A stretch of 64,000 nt of DNA from Zygnema cylindricum (lineage: Eukaryota; Streptophyta; Zygnematophyceae; Zygnematales; Zygnemataceae), in contig JBBHKE010000302.1 in the NCBI GenBank assembly GCA_037447655.1, positions 156,770 through 220,769 on the forward strand, given 5' to 3'. The position numbers and the translations under genes were made by a program. Numbering within the stretch: position 1 is the first letter of the stretch; each line of letters starts with the position of its first letter. The notes under the pieces are model-generated. The model ran no database searches. It saw only the letters and a program-made list of their open reading frames with translations, and was not told the DNA's origin. Below, piece by piece: positions 10,760 through 22,440 of this stretch.

Positions 10760-11508
10760 CTGTACAGAACTGTAATTTTATATAAGAACTGTCACGTAAT
10801 AGAACACGGGAGATTCCCCTGTTATTTAAGATGCGAAGACGACAAACATTTCCGCCTTTTCGGCTTTGCCAATTGTGGGATCTGGAGTTTGGAAAAACTG
10901 CCAAAAAAAAAAAAAAATAAGAGATCCAATAGTCGTGCCCGTCAGCGGCAATTTGCGTCAACATATGCAAATCCTGGCCGTCAAACTGCATGTCGCCTGC
11001 CAGGATGTGCTGGTTAGGATGCCCACGTGGCGAATAAGTCAGAAAGCTCGAAGAGGAAATGAAAAGTACAGCAAGTACTGTAGAGTACAATGTCAGAAAG
11101 GTAGATTAACTCCGGTCACTGTTCCGTGGGACGCCGTCTCTAACAGAATGAAATATTTAACAGAATCATACCCAAGAAAGATAACGATATGGAATATGCA
11201 GGACGTGAACGGAAACTGTCAAAATACCGCAAGGGAACATGCAAGATTTGAAATATTTAACGGGAAACTGTGAAAAAGCGATTCTCCTGTAGGTCCTTGT
11301 CAACCTCTCGTTTCTTGCTCAGTGGCAATAACCACAGCTGCTCTCTGCAGCAGCTGAAGCTCACCTGTTTCTGGTCCATCTTCGACCATTTTCAACCATT
11401 TCTTAACCATTTTTCACCATTTTTCACCATTTTTTAATCGAAGTTTGGCTGCTTTTTCGCTAGATTTGCAGCACATTTTTTCTCTCATATTGTTTTAAGG
11501 AGGCAGCC
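10760..11508 (+). promoter_or_regulatory. Upstream region and 5' UTR of the transporter gene
   Basis: This is the gap between MITE D0 and the transporter ATG. Five short tandem units built on ACCATTTTTC lie at about 11391-11440, and the bases before the ATG (ggaggcagcc) give an acceptable eukaryotic context. A 135-codon frame at 10866-11273 has no recognisable domain. The transcription start cannot be placed. Confidence 0.4.
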
Positions 11509-11657
11509 ATGGGCAGCGATCGAAATAACACCTTTTTAAGGAAAGTTTTGCTGAGTTATTGCTATGTGCTTATATGGATAGCTCTCAGTTTCTCTGTCAT
11601 CGTCTACAATAAGTACATTCTGGACAAGAAGTTGTACGACTGGCCCTTTCCTATAAG
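11509..11657 (+). CDS. Transporter exon 1
   Basis: It encodes the N-terminus and first membrane helix, ending DWPFPI plus two bases of the next codon. The donor is AG/gtgagg at 11658. The codon AG-T is completed by exon 2 to give PISLTMIHM. Confidence 0.88.
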
Positions 11658-14600
11658 GTGAGGGCAACCAATCTCCCACATTTGTTTGTCTCCTTCTCTT
11701 TCTCTCTCTCCATCGCTCTCTTTCTATCTCTCCCTCTCTCTCTTTCTCTCTCTCCCTCTCTCTCTTTTCTCCCTCTCCCTTCCCTCTCTCTATATGTATA
11801 TCTCCCTCTTCTCTGTTTCACTGTCTCTTTTGCTCTTCCCTCCTAGTTTCCCCCTCTCCTTCTCTTTTTCTCTCCCTCTCTCTCTCTCCATTTACTGTTT
11901 CTCCTTCAGTCTCTCTGTCTAACTCCTCTCCCTTCTACATTCGGAGTAGACTTTTTTCCAGTGTTAGGCATCTCCTTTCTTACGCCTTCATTTTCGTCTT
12001 TTTTTAGTTCCTTCAGCAATGCCGTCTTTCTCTTATCAGTTTTGGAAACACTAATTCTGGTATCTGAAAGATTCTCGAAAATGCCTAGATTACCGGCAGT
12101 GAACCACAACTGATAAATAGTTCTGATCTATTGATGCACTCTCTCTCTCTTACTCACTCTCTCTCAACTCTTTTTTGTAAAGAGAATGGGAGAGAGGTAG
12201 AGTTGGTCTCTCTCTCTCTCTCTTTTCCCGTGTTTCTATTTGTTTTTATCAGAAACTTCCAGCTCTTTTTTTGAGAATGCTTATCACCTGGAGCTTTAGA
12301 CCTCTGTAGAACATCTTTTCCTTGCCATTGTTTCTGATTTCTGTTGCAATGTTGTCCATCAGCTATGCTCTTGGCAGCTTATTCTGGTAAATGCGAGGCT
12401 CATGTGGTCTATATTTTGCGGTGGACTATCTCTAGAAAATACATTTTTTCTTTTTTTACTGGTCCACAAGGCAAATAAATGAATCTATGATTTTCCGTGA
12501 ATGCACATCTCCCAGCCTGAGATTCTTATTCGCGGAGTCCACTTTCAGGGTTTCAAGGACGTCAGATTTTTTGTAGGGACAATCGACAGTCCGAGGTTTG
12601 TTTTGATAGGTTGCATTGCACTGTAATAATGAGGTCTTCATTGAAACCTAACCAAACTAATTTTGGTGATGTCGTTTTATTTTCAAACTAATTCTGGTGA
12701 TGTTTTATCTGTACTTAAAATGTTGCAGTTGATGGCCATCTTGCTAATATAGGATATAAGGCTGTATGACTACATGAAGTACCACCGTCACGAATGCCAT
12801 CCACCTCCCTTTCTTCTCTCGCGCTCCTCTCTCTCTTCGGATCTCTCTCTCTCTCTCCCCCTCACACACACACACACACTCACTCATCGCATCTGTTTCA
12901 ATTTTTTTGCAGTTTGACAATGATCCATATGGCCTTTTGCTCCTCTCTGGCCTTTTTCCTTGTCCGAGTACTAAGGCTGGTAGAGCCAGTAGCTATGACA
13001 AGAGATATATATTTGACTTCGGTGGTTCCTATTGGAGCACTTTATTCTATTAGCCTCTGGTTTTCAAATTCAGCCTATATTTACCTTTCGGTCTCCTTCA
13101 TCCAGGTGAGCTATAATCCAAATGTCTATCTGTGTTACTCTTTAAGGTCGCTATGCGCTTCTCTCTGAATTTCTGACAGCATATTTCTACCTCATTAAGC
13201 CATGTCAGTCATTAGAGGTCCATTGTCCTTGAAGTGTCTGGGTTATGATGGAAGGGATTTTATCTTTATAGGTATAAATTTTGTTTTCGAGGTAAAAGTT
13301 GCTTTGTTTGAAGGACTCTAAATAGTTGACAGGCAATGTTTGAGTAGCACTTTGAATGCCTCAAGTGACTGCCTGTCCACCTTCACTGATGTTAACTGAA
13401 GTATCTTAGACAAAATATTTTCTGCCCGATCAAGCTGTACTTTTTACCAGTGAATGTGATAGAAAAGGGTCTTTACGTACTTGGGCATCATGCAGGATAT
13501 GATAGCATTTTCTGGCCGTAATTTTATGGCCGCAACCTGGTTAAACCACAACGTCCTTCTGTCTTTTAAACGTTAATACTGCACAGCAGCACTCCTATTA
13601 TAGAACCTTTTTGTCCGTCTATTACTCCTTGTCGGGATTTAGTACAATAACAAACTGAATGCACTTCTTTCTAACTGGCCTGAGTTTTATCATAGTTATT
13701 TTTTCCAACTTTTCACCTTTTTCCTGTCCATTTTTCATTTTTTGGATCCGTGTCTCCAGATGTTGAAGGCCTTAATGCCCGTTGCAGTATACTCTATTGG
13801 AGTGTTGGTGAAAAAGGAGCCGTTCAAAGCTACGACAATGACAAATATGATTTGTATTACCATCGGTGTGGCTGTTGCTGCCTATGGAGAGGCCCATTTT
13901 GACTCTACAGGAATATTGCTTCAACTAGGAGCTGTTGCTTTTGAAGCGACAAGATTGGTTCTCATTCAGGTAAATATTCCGTTCTCGCGAAGGATTTTTT
14001 TTAATTGTGTTATTCACTTCTTCTCCGAGAGAAACTCCCTAAAATTTAAACTTCTTCCGTAACCTTTTGAAAAAATTGGCTCTAGTTCAGGCTAATTTTT
14101 TGCTTCCAATCGTTTGTTCCTAATTGAGTTTTCACTTTGACCTGGAAAGAAATTCTGTAAATTTTCACTTTGTAACCTTTTGACAAGATCGATTCTCATT
14201 CAAGTAAATCGCGGGCATTTGGTTTCTTCAGAAGTTGTTCCTAAGTTGATGTTCACTTCCTCTGGGGAAGAGCCTTCCTAATTTTTCACTTCTTTCCTAA
14301 ATATTTACTTAGTAATTTTCTACTTCGTATATTTCACTTTTATAAATTTCCACGTTGTTCAATTTGTAGACTGCTCCTTCCTCGTATATTCTCTGCCCCT
14401 TGTCCTTACCGTCACTCTCTTTCTTTTTATTCTTAACTTTGCTTCTTTTTTCTTAACTTTATTTCCTCCGGTTTCTTCTTCGCTTAAATATTTTACAGGT
14501 GTTTTTTTTAGTTTGGTCATGATATTTCAGTTTCATCCTTTGGGATATTCTGGGGTGTTTTGACCAGACAGGCCGTGCTTTTTTCGGGGTTCTGGGGTTT

Positions 14601-17600
14601 GGGGTTTTCTGAGATTTTCTTTTTTACTGTTCTTTCGAGTTCACGTTTGGAGCGGTCCTTGAGTTTTCCTTGCAAACTATATGGTAGTCGTACTCAACTG
14701 AAAATGCTACATGAAAAGTTTGACAGAGAGATACATCTGTCGAACGAGTTTGCAATTTTAAGTTTTTTCTTCCATTTCCTCTAATTTCATCTCTTTTTCG
14801 CATGCATACGAGAACCTTCCCAAGAAAACTGTCTTTATTATTTTAACACTTCTTATCACAGATTGGGGGAACAGATTCTTCTCACATCTCGTACATGTCC
14901 AAAGAAATTGTCTTCATTATACTAACACTTCATATCAAAGATTTGGTTGAATTGGGGGTGCAGATTCTTCTCACATCGCGTGGTATTAACTTTAACCCTA
15001 TCACCAGTCTTTATTATGTGGCACCTTGTTGCCTAGTATTCCTTTCTGTTCCATGGTTTCTCGTTGAGCTTCCCAAAATTCAAGCTATGGAGACCATGAA
15101 ATTCAGCTGGTTTATCTTTTCGACAAATTCCATATGTGCTTTCGCACTAAATCTTGCCGTCTTTCTCATCATTGGGAAAACCTCTGCCCTCACGATGAAC
15201 GTGGCTGGTAAGGCCAACCTCTCGACCTCCCTTTCTCCCTTTCTTTCTTTTTCTCCCTATTTTTCTTGGTTATCTTACTGTCTTTCCCCTCAATGGGATA
15301 ACCTCTGTCCTAATTATGCATGTGGCTGAAAACCTTTCAAACAAAATTTGGAGATAGTAGGCGAAGAGCGTTATTTTACCAAAATAAAACGCCTGAGCGT
15401 CAATTGAACTCGTATTTTATCCGTCTAGTGTTAGAAAAGAACAAATATCGGAATCCTTCCCTGTTGGCATGTAAAAACTTTCATCCGTGTTTTTTAGAAC
15501 CTGTCCTTTCTGTTTAACCCTTCTGTTTCTCTGCTTTGACCCTTGTTAATGTTAACCTTCATACTTTCCTTTTTCCATTCTTTTTTCTTTCTGTACAGGT
15601 GTTGTTAAGGACTGGCTGCTTATTGCGTTCTCTTGGTCTTTTATCAAAGATCAAGTGACACAAATTAATCTGGTTGGCTACTTTCTCGCATTCCTTGGCG
15701 TGTGTTGGTATAACAACGCTAAACTCCAGGTGAGTTAGGTCAACTTTTGGGTTGGTACGCTGCCCACCCCTATTAGAGTTAATCACTCCATTATGAATGA
15801 GTGTTTTTTAAACCTGAAATCCTAAATTAGTGTTAATAACACTGTATAGTCAAGTGGCTATGATGAGCCACTTGGCAAAGCATATATTTGTGTAGTTAAT
15901 TCTAATAAAGTGTTAATGCTAACAATTCCTTTACTCTAATGGCTATGGGCGGTCTAAAAATGTCCAAACTTTTTACTCTTCAAAGTCGCCAGTTGTAGTC
16001 TCTTTCTATCTCCAGATTCTAGTTTTTCAAGGAGGCTTTTTGCTTTGTCGTTATTGACAAAGCTTTGACCTAGCCTGGGCTCATTTTTGCGCTATGGGTA
16101 TCTAGCAATGATATCACATTAAGACGGGTACAAACTAGTGGAATATATAAAAAAGTTAAGGCTCGACCAGATTCAATTAGGTTGTATATCATGCTATTTA
16201 TGGAAGAAAATGACGGAGCTTTTCCATGTCCGCGGGATTTTATTTGAAATCTGAGTGACGACATTCATCTCGATAACTCTTTGATTCCTGTCAAATAGTC
16301 GCCTTTTTTTGAACCACCTACTACCGTAGAAAAGGTTTTGAAAACACTCATTTAAGTTCAGATCGACCAAATGGATGGCACATCATTTTTTTTTTTTGCG
16401 AGTGAAAAAAATGATGTGGCATCCCTTTACAAGTAATCCAAGCACCAGTTGGCACATGGGAAAACTATTATTCCATTCAACTTCTAATATTTGTTTGTCT
16501 AAAAGAAAGTCAATTGCTATTTCTTAACCATGAGGAACTACCCAGTTTCCTAACCTCATCCAATCCTAGTCTTTTGTCTGAAGGTTACATCGCCCATCGC
16601 TATTAAAGAAATTATTAGCGTAAATGCGAAATGAGAATGTATAAAACTAATTAGTGCTGGAAGACATTGCGGATTTTCGTCCACTTTTTTAATTACTGTT
16701 GGAAAAATGGTTGTGCCTGAAATAGCACTGTGAACTCTAATAGCGACGGGCGGTGTAGTATTATGCGAGTATTTTTGGAACCGGCTCACTGATGTGGAGG
16801 GACTCTAATCAAATGTTTTTCAGATAGTTGATAGGAGTTTTAATGGGCTGTAATTTGTGAACATTATAGCTTTCGGTTGTCCTGTACGCTGTTCATTGCG
16901 ATTAGTGTTACACACTACTTTCACCCTGGGTTTTTCTGTTCACACATTTAAACAGTGTCGATATCATTGTCGAAAACGAGTAAACGGCGAGTGGCCTTGT
17001 CACCCAACCTTAAGTTTGTACAATTTGATGCTAATTATATTTTAAGACTAATAATTCCTTTTTCGCTTCTGGCGATGGAAAATGAAACAAAATAGTTGAA
17101 TTGTTATTAGTGCTAATAACACTAGTCTGGTTCCGGTTTTGTTTTGCCCTCTGATCACAAACTAGCGTGATTAATACGCATACTAATTACTTAATATGCT
17201 AATAGCGAAACATGTTGTAGCTTTATTACACTTCAAATTTTATGGCAGTTCAAATTTCTGTCAGAATTCAAATCTTCTTTTGACCATTCAAATCTCTTTA
17301 AAAATTTTACGCTGGTTCAAATATTTTAAAACAGTTTTAAAGTGCGATAGCTGGTCTTTTTAATTGAGCAGGTTTTGCAGATAATCAATATATCCATACC
17401 CTATTTCTGTACTCTTCAAACGTTTTCTTCTACGCCATTGAGGCTGAAAAAAGTTTCTCAGTAACGGTATCCTATACTGTACCGCGTTGTAATGAATTTG
17501 TACCAAATGTTTGACTTGGTACTTCGATTATTATTTCTCAGATTTTGTACGCAGAATTTTCAGAAAATCAATTGTTGAGTGAAGATTTGGTGAGATATGT

Positions 17601-18432
17601 TTTCTGTCTGGTAACCATTTACGTATGGATTACCTCGCGGATATTGGTCGATTATCGCCAGTTATCGCGATATTGATATCTATTGGCAATCTCGATAAAT
17701 ATCCAATTTTCCAATTTTCTCACTATTGTTAAAATACGTATATCGCGATTTATTGACCCTGAATTTGTTCGATATACAACACTACACCGTGAATCGCTTT
17801 TAGAGTCAGTGGTTTTCTCACCACTTCATCTTTTCTCCGCGCAAACTTGTTGGATTATTAATCTGGTGGTTGCGAAGGAAACGTAAGGATCTTCCCTTTG
17901 GATTGGCGGTTTCCAAAGGGAAATTGGGCACACGTGCAATGAGAAAAGCTGATTAAAGCGGCGGAAAAAACTTGGACCCTAGTAGCTGTTGTTACGGCCC
18001 TGACCCTACAACAGATTGCAGGACATCTTGTCCCTCTCCCCCTCACATATGACAACAGGACGAGAGTTAATGTGAATGTGTTTATTTACTGGTTTTGGTT
18101 TGTTTGTATATACGGTTGCTACTCTTGACGTTTTTTTACGGAACGGTAACACACTGTTTAACTGCGTGATGTGCTGTTTTCTGTACACTGCCTATTCAAA
18201 ATTTTTTATGCAGGAAAATGTGCCTACGGAGACATACAAATAGGGATCTACTGGTTGAAATTTAACATAATGATAGTAATAATAATAATGTGGTTTTTGG
18301 TTTTAACAGGAAATGAAGGCAAAGGAAGCGGCCAAGAAGGCAGCTCATCAGCAAGATGAGGAAAAGAGCCTTTTGGATGAACCAAGAAAGAGTACACCAA
18401 GTTCACCAAGTACAAAAAACATAGGTTCATAA
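11509..18432 (+). CDS. Plant-type nucleotide-sugar/triose-phosphate translocator (KT/KD group), six exons
   Basis: Join 11509-11657, 12913-13105, 13760-13969, 14964-15207, 15599-15729 and 18310-18432: 1050 nt, 349 aa. All junctions are GT-AG and the phases agree. The product is a multi-pass carrier of the drug/metabolite transporter superfamily, probably exchanging a nucleotide sugar or sugar phosphate at a Golgi, ER or plastid membrane; substrate is not predictable. Landmarks in order are VIVYNKYIL in the first membrane segment, [41 protein letters not shown] and AGVVKDW, ending with an Ala/Lys-rich cytosolic tail [13 protein letters not shown] as in plant members. Length matches the family (about 350-375 aa). 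The ATG at 11509 is chosen because the usual N-terminus begins just before the first membrane helix. No lesions were seen, so it is probably functional. Intron 5 is 2.6 kb and holds several MITEs. Confidence 0.9.
11658..12912 (+). other. Transporter intron 1 with long CT tract
   Basis: A polypyrimidine tract of (CT)n character covers about 11690-11930, with further CT runs at 12140-12230 and 12830-12880. Near 12655-12705 a short tandem pair (actaattttggtgatgt and actaattctggtgatgt) occurs. No second gene was seen inside. Confidence 0.7.
12913..13105 (+). CDS. Transporter exon 2
   Basis: The acceptor is ttttttgcag. The exon encodes the second and third membrane segments, from LTMIHMAF to SVSFIQ, with donor CAG/gtgagc. 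Phase 0 at the 3' end. Confidence 0.88.
13760..13969 (+). CDS. Transporter exon 3
   Basis: Seventy codons starting [16 protein letters not shown], the signature substrate-site helix of plant KT/KD carriers, and ending RLVLIQ before gtaaat. Two decayed copies of its last 25 bases plus donor follow in the intron. Confidence 0.9.
13948..14209 (+). repeat. Tandem echo of exon 3 donor region (3 copies)
   Basis: The real junction gacaagattggttctcattc-aggtaaat (about 13949-13975) recurs at about 14068-14095 (aaaattggctctagttcaggc) and 14181-14209 (gacaagatcgattctcattc followed by aagtaaat). Spacing is about 115-120 bp. The sequence between copies also aligns, for example gttgttcctaa before a gttttcac or gttcactt segment. 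Confidence 0.75.
14828..14983 (+). repeat. Tandem echo of exon 4 acceptor (2 copies)
   Basis: The real acceptor attgggggtgcag followed by ATTCTTCTCACATCGCG (14951-14980) is preceded 90 bp upstream by gattgggggaacagATTCTTCTCACATCTCG (14861-14891). Upstream flanks match too (gtctttattattttaacact versus gtcttcattatactaacact). The upstream copy retains an AG and could act as a decoy acceptor. Confidence 0.85.
14964..15207 (+). CDS. Transporter exon 4
   Basis: It encodes [19 protein letters not shown] through the APCC motif to the NVAG junction, covering two to three membrane helices. Donor GCTG/gtaagg. Phase 1 at the 3' end, completed by exon 5 to give AGVVKDW. Confidence 0.9.
15599..15729 (+). 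CDS. Transporter exon 5
   Basis: Acceptor ctgtacag. It encodes [14 protein letters not shown] and the last membrane helix [20 protein letters not shown]. Donor CAG/gtgagt, phase 0. Confidence 0.9.
15756..15956. mobile_element. MITE family C, copy C2, in transporter intron 5
   Basis: The ends TACGCTGCCCACCCCTATTAG and CTAATGGCTATGGGCGGTCTA are inverted repeats related to family A/D termini but with a CCCA/TGGG core. An inner palindrome around agccacttg lies near the centre. It sits directly after the exon 5 donor. Confidence 0.65.
16586..16757. mobile_element. MITE family C, copy C1, in transporter intron 5
   Basis: The ends TACATCGCCCATCGCTATTA and TAATAGCGACGGGCGGTGTA are inverted repeats. 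About 172 bp, no coding sequence. Confidence 0.7.
16875..17120. repeat. Possible decayed A/D-type MITE
   Basis: A left-end-like sequence tacgctgttcattgcgatta with gtgttacac and several ttattagtgctaataacac-type motifs at about 17099-17118 suggest a decayed element, but the right end is unclear. Confidence 0.3.
17625..17782. mobile_element. Partial hAT-like MITE family B
   Basis: Runs of gattatcgcc, ttatcgcgat and tctcgataa end in gatatacaacac, the family-B right end. The left end is missing. A family-A element begins exactly at the next base. Confidence 0.55.
17783..17998. mobile_element. MITE family A, diverged copy A5
   Basis: It opens TACACCGTGAATCGCTTTTAG directly against a family-B right end and closes cctagtagctgttgttacgg. 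The inner cttttctccgcgcaaacttg arm matches family A. It lies in transporter intron 5. Confidence 0.6.
18310..18432 (+). CDS. Transporter exon 6 and stop
   Basis: Acceptor ttttaacag. Forty codons give a charged cytosolic tail starting [18 protein letters not shown] and ending KNIGS before TAA at 18430. The tail composition is typical of plant KT/KD carriers. Confidence 0.85.
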   Translation, partial: EMKAKEAAKKAAHQQDEEKSLLDEPRKSTPSSPSTKNIGS

Positions 18433-18700
18433 CTGTCATTTTTGTTTTTTGAAAAGTAAATCCTCTTATAACAAATGTTTTTCTTTATCTCCATCTCTAT
18501 GAGTAGAAGAGGAAAGACTGTTACTTTTTGGAGGAACCAAGCTAAAGTACAAGGAGTACTGACTACAAAAAACAACTCACTCAACTCAACTCAACTTTGG
18601 TTTTTGTTTTTCTAAAAGCGAAAGGGAAATCCTCTGATAAAGTTTGCTTTTATCCCTATGGATAGGAGAGAAATAGAGGTACATTGAATGTTTCTAGGAG
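18352..18700 (+). repeat. Tandem echo of the last exon end and 3' UTR
   Basis: The terminal exon segment gatgaggaaaagagcctttt...ggatgaacc plus the following UTR recurs at about 18508-18660 (gaagaggaaagactg, tttttggaggaacc, then actacaaaaaaca). A third, shorter copy begins near 18664 (ggagagaaatagaggtac). UTR parts such as ttttgtttt followed by aaatcctct are shared. Period is about 155 bp. Confidence 0.7.
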
Positions 18701-20095
18701 TTGTAGAGCTTGAAAGGAAGAAATGGTGTGGTCTTGACAACAGGAGAGCGTGAAACTTGTAGACGGTGATTTTGCAGGCAACCAAAAAATTTACCGATAC
18801 AAATTTTTACTTTGATTTTTAGTATTTTACTTTCACGAGCTGGCCGTTTTGTCACAAACATATAGTATAATGATTTGACACCTACGCACGACATCGTATT
18901 GACTTCAAACCCTTTCTCAGATCGCAAACCACTTGTAGGAAAATTGACATTTTTTTTTGTTTTTTTTGTTTGTTGTTTTTTGTTGAACGCCGTAGCTGGT
19001 TAAAGAAATACTGTAACCGGTGACACGAATAAAATGTAAAAATGAGTTTGTTTCACCTTTTTAGTGTAGAATGTGCCCTGGTTGTGGTACTGAAAATTTA
19101 CACACTATCGTAAATTCGATGGTGGGGGCATTATATGTTTTCTTTTGCTAGAGAGACAAAAAAAACCCACAGGGAATTTCCAAGGTTTTCCACCACAATT
19201 GACTTCATCTAAACAGTCAGTTTTAAGGGTGAGGTTACATCGTGAGGTCTTTGTAATTATATGGGCACCAAAGTTTCGGATTAGGTGAAAGTTTAGATAG
19301 TGAAAATCCTAAAGATTTTACGAACAAACAAATTTCAATGTGAAATCTATAATTCTGTACTATATCGCTGTACGAAACATGCGTACTATGTTATCGCACC
19401 TCTGAAATATCGCGAAATATGCGTAGTATATTATCATACCTCAGAAACCCCTTTTTCTTAGCAGATGCTCTATCGTTTTTAGTGCCTGCTTTTCATTCCA
19501 AACAAAAACTCGAAGCGTGTGAAATCGCGAAAGGGAAGACAAAAGGAACGTGATGGGATCCGGCAAATACATTATTTTGGTGGATACGTGTCCACCTTGT
19601 CAGAAGGCACCTGGCCTTCGAGACGCGTGAAATTGTTTGTGGTTGTCCGTCGTCGCACAAGTGTTTATCGTCCAAGTTTCGCGATTCTTCAGGTTCCGTG
19701 CTGGTGGACTCACCTCCATGAGGTGGTTCACCATTCTCTCTCTCCCTCTACCTCTCCATCTTCCTCTCCATACCCCTCTTCCACTCCCTTTCCCTCTCTC
19801 TCTCTCCCTCTGGTGGACTCACCTCCTTGAGGTGGGTACACCATTACAGAGGCGGATGAAGCTATTGTTTCGAGGATAAAGACCAAAATTTAATTGGACT
19901 GTCAATATTTTCACCTGGAACCTTGGAGAATCATAAACGTATCTTGTGTAATGTTGTTTTTCAAAAACTCACAAAAAAATAGTACGGCGTGGTACGGTCA
20001 AGTACAAAACTATGTAATATACCTCATTTCTCATCTGATGTAACTGCGCCCTAGTTTTGTGCATAAACTAATTGCATGACTATTTACTATTTGGA
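18433..20095. other. Intergenic stretch after the transporter
   Basis: Besides the echo repeat at its start, it holds a direct repeat of a small hairpin-forming motif (ggtggactcacctcc followed by tgaggtgg) at about 19700-19735 and 19810-19838, separated by a CT-rich tract. No gene was recognised. Confidence 0.4.
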
Positions 20096-20306
20096 CAGTA
20101 TCGCTCTTAGCGTTGCCGTGTCACCTGATAATTTGTTATTTCTGCACACACCCAATTTCAGCAGGACACTCCCAATTAACAGGTAAGAATCATTGCTTTC
20201 AATCTTAACCGTTGGATAGATAATGCAATCGATTAATAATTGGACAGGTGTGTACAAAAGAAATTGAGCTTTAAAGGCCTATTTTTTTCTTGCACTAATA
20301 ATGATG
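20096..20306. mobile_element. Decayed MITE family A, copy A6
   Basis: The order of parts fits family A: agtatcgctcttagcgtt at the left, gcacacacccaatttc, aatcttaaccgttggatag, gacaggtgtgtac, and cttgcactaataatgatg at the right. It is strongly diverged. Confidence 0.5.
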
Positions 20307-21269
20307 CAGAGAGCAACTCCAGACTTGAAGGATGGCTTTATGTGGTTTATAAAGTTTACGTGGCCTGCAATTTCGAAGATAAGTGCATATAGTAAAATTA
20401 TATGTCAACTCTACTCTGTTCCCGGTTTAATGCCCTCAAAACAAGATAATTCTATTCAAATCTCAATTGTTACATACCACCTACGACAATTATCTTCTGC
20501 CATTTGCCTAGCATATGCCCCAGTCTCGTGTTTGAGGCGCTAATGTCAACACAGGACATGGTTTGAGATGCAAGAGCGCTTGTGAGGAGTGACGTACGTC
20601 AGAAGGTCAAATGTGAAGTGTCACATTGTACTTTCACCACATCCTCGACTCATGTGTCTTCATGGCCTTTGAGAGGAGCTAGCTTTTTGCACGGGAAATA
20701 AAGTACGATTGACCCCGCCTTACTAACACTACAGAGACCCATGTTACTTTTTGCTACATTGCTTACCAATGTTTCGGCTATGGATGAATCGACCTCCAAA
20801 TAACATTAGGCATATGGAGACTCATATGATAAGTTCAAAGCATTCGTATAAGATATATTTGCAATCTTGGACACGTCTTTCAACGATTTTTTTCGTGGTT
20901 GTGCTTGTCGAACATTTGATCCACCCCCTCCTGTTTGCTTTCTACCACCAATGGAAATTTCACGCCCTTCAGCGAGCATAAGCTTTGACTCTTATTCAAA
21001 AGTACACTAAAATAAAACTGTTTTGCACATGGATGCCCTACTTAGTTTTGGTTATTAGCGCAATGTACTATATCCTAGCCTCAATGTCAAGGCCATTGCC
21101 TTCTTTTTTTCTTGTTGCTCATTTAGGTTATGCTGTATTTTCAGTTTTAGTACTACTTCTTAGCCATTTTATTAAATGTTTTTAGTTTACGCCATAGTTT
21201 TAGTTTCTACAATTTTTCATCTCTAGCCTGAATGATCGTCAAAAACTCTTCGTCTCATTCGTGCTCTCT
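20307..21269. other. Stretch without recognisable gene
   Basis: Short open frames only. No conserved protein motif or terminal repeat was seen. Confidence 0.4.
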
Positions 21270-21717
21270 ACCCGTTGTGTATCGGGTAAAAAATTATCGC
21301 GATAAATTGTATATTCAATATATCGAATTTCGAACGGCTAGAAGGCTCGATACATCGCTCTGGCACCAAGAAAAATTATCGCGATATATCTGGTAGGAGG
21401 TGGTGGTTAGTGCAAATTTACTAAGGCATATTGTACGGAAATATAACGTTAAATTGTACAGTAAATCGTACGGAATATACCCCCTCCCCAACTGAGAGCG
21501 CGCCACGAGCGGGGGGGAGGGGGGGACGGTTGATATTCTCTTTTACCTTGCAACACTTCGATATATTGCGATAAAGCGTATTGAATTATTGGCCGATATA
21601 TTAATACATATCTCGATATTAACGGTCTCGATATATGTAAGCGATACATCGATTATTGGGTAGTCAAATTTAAGTACATATCGAGTATCGGCAAGGGGCT
21701 TTCGATACACAACACTA
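21270..21717. mobile_element. hAT-like MITE family B, copy B2
   Basis: It begins tacccgttgtgtatcgggta and ends ctttcgatacacaacacta, with many ATCGCGATA and CGATATAT motifs. The left end has drifted and no 8-bp duplication is visible. A family-A element abuts the right end. Confidence 0.65.
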
Positions 21718-21935
21718 CACCGTGAATCGTTATTAGCGTTAATGCTTTTTTTTCTCTTAAAACATATTTTCTCCATACACACATGTCCGATTGTGGATCT
21801 GACGGTTGCGATTGAAAGGTAAGATTCTAAGCTTCCGATTAGCAGTCTCAAATTGAAAATCGGACAAGTGTGTACGGAGAAAAGATGATTTAAGTGGTGA
21901 AAAAACATTAACACTAATAGCGATACATGGTGTAC
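21716..21935. mobile_element. MITE family A, copy A7
   Basis: A well-preserved family-A copy: TACACCGTGAATCGTTATTAG to ATAGCGATACATGGTGTA, with both inner arms (ttaaaacatattttctcc and gtgtacggagaaaagatg). It shares its first TA with the last bases of B2. Confidence 0.8.
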
Positions 21936-21959
21936 AGTACTAGATGTCAGAGGTCGCAA

Positions 21960-22440
21960 AAGTCAAAATTTTAGGTACCCGAAACCGACATTTTTTTTTT
22001 TTTCAAAATCTGAACACCCGATACTTGACCGGGTTATGTTACACTCCTAAATTGTTTCCTGTTACCCGATACACGTTTACAAAAATAAAAGATAACCGAA
22101 ACTCGATTTCTCGCGACGACCCGTACCCGCACGTACCTAATAAGTACAAAATTAATGCTACATCTCTCTTATACCTTCCACGATAACAAGAGTACAAAGT
22201 ACAATAATGTTGGATTGTATGGGCCGTACAAAACCCTCAATTTTTTTCGTTTTTTGCTTACCCCACTGTACCCGTTTTTTTTTTTCACCCGCCCGAATCC
22301 GGCCGGCACCCAAAATTTGGCACCCGAATCCGTTCCGGATCCGACGCGGACGGGCGGGTAGCGGTCGGGTACGGTTTCTGGTACCGGATTCCGACCTCTG
22401 CCAGAATGGTTTACCCACCGAGAATTATCCAACAATATCG
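21960..22440. repeat. ACCCG-rich degenerate repeat
   Basis: Repeated acccga, cccgata and gggcgggt motifs on both strands give proline/arginine-rich open frames in several registers (22155-22480). This is repeat-driven and not a protein gene. Confidence 0.5.

Noticed and set aside
11658-11930. Serine/leucine-rich frames in the CT tract
   Set aside because: Low-complexity polypyrimidine intron sequence, open in two frames only because CT repeats lack stops.
12332-12390. Upstream echo of transporter exon 2 acceptor
   Set aside because: Some similarity (caatgttgtccatcagctatg), but too weak by eye to separate from chance.
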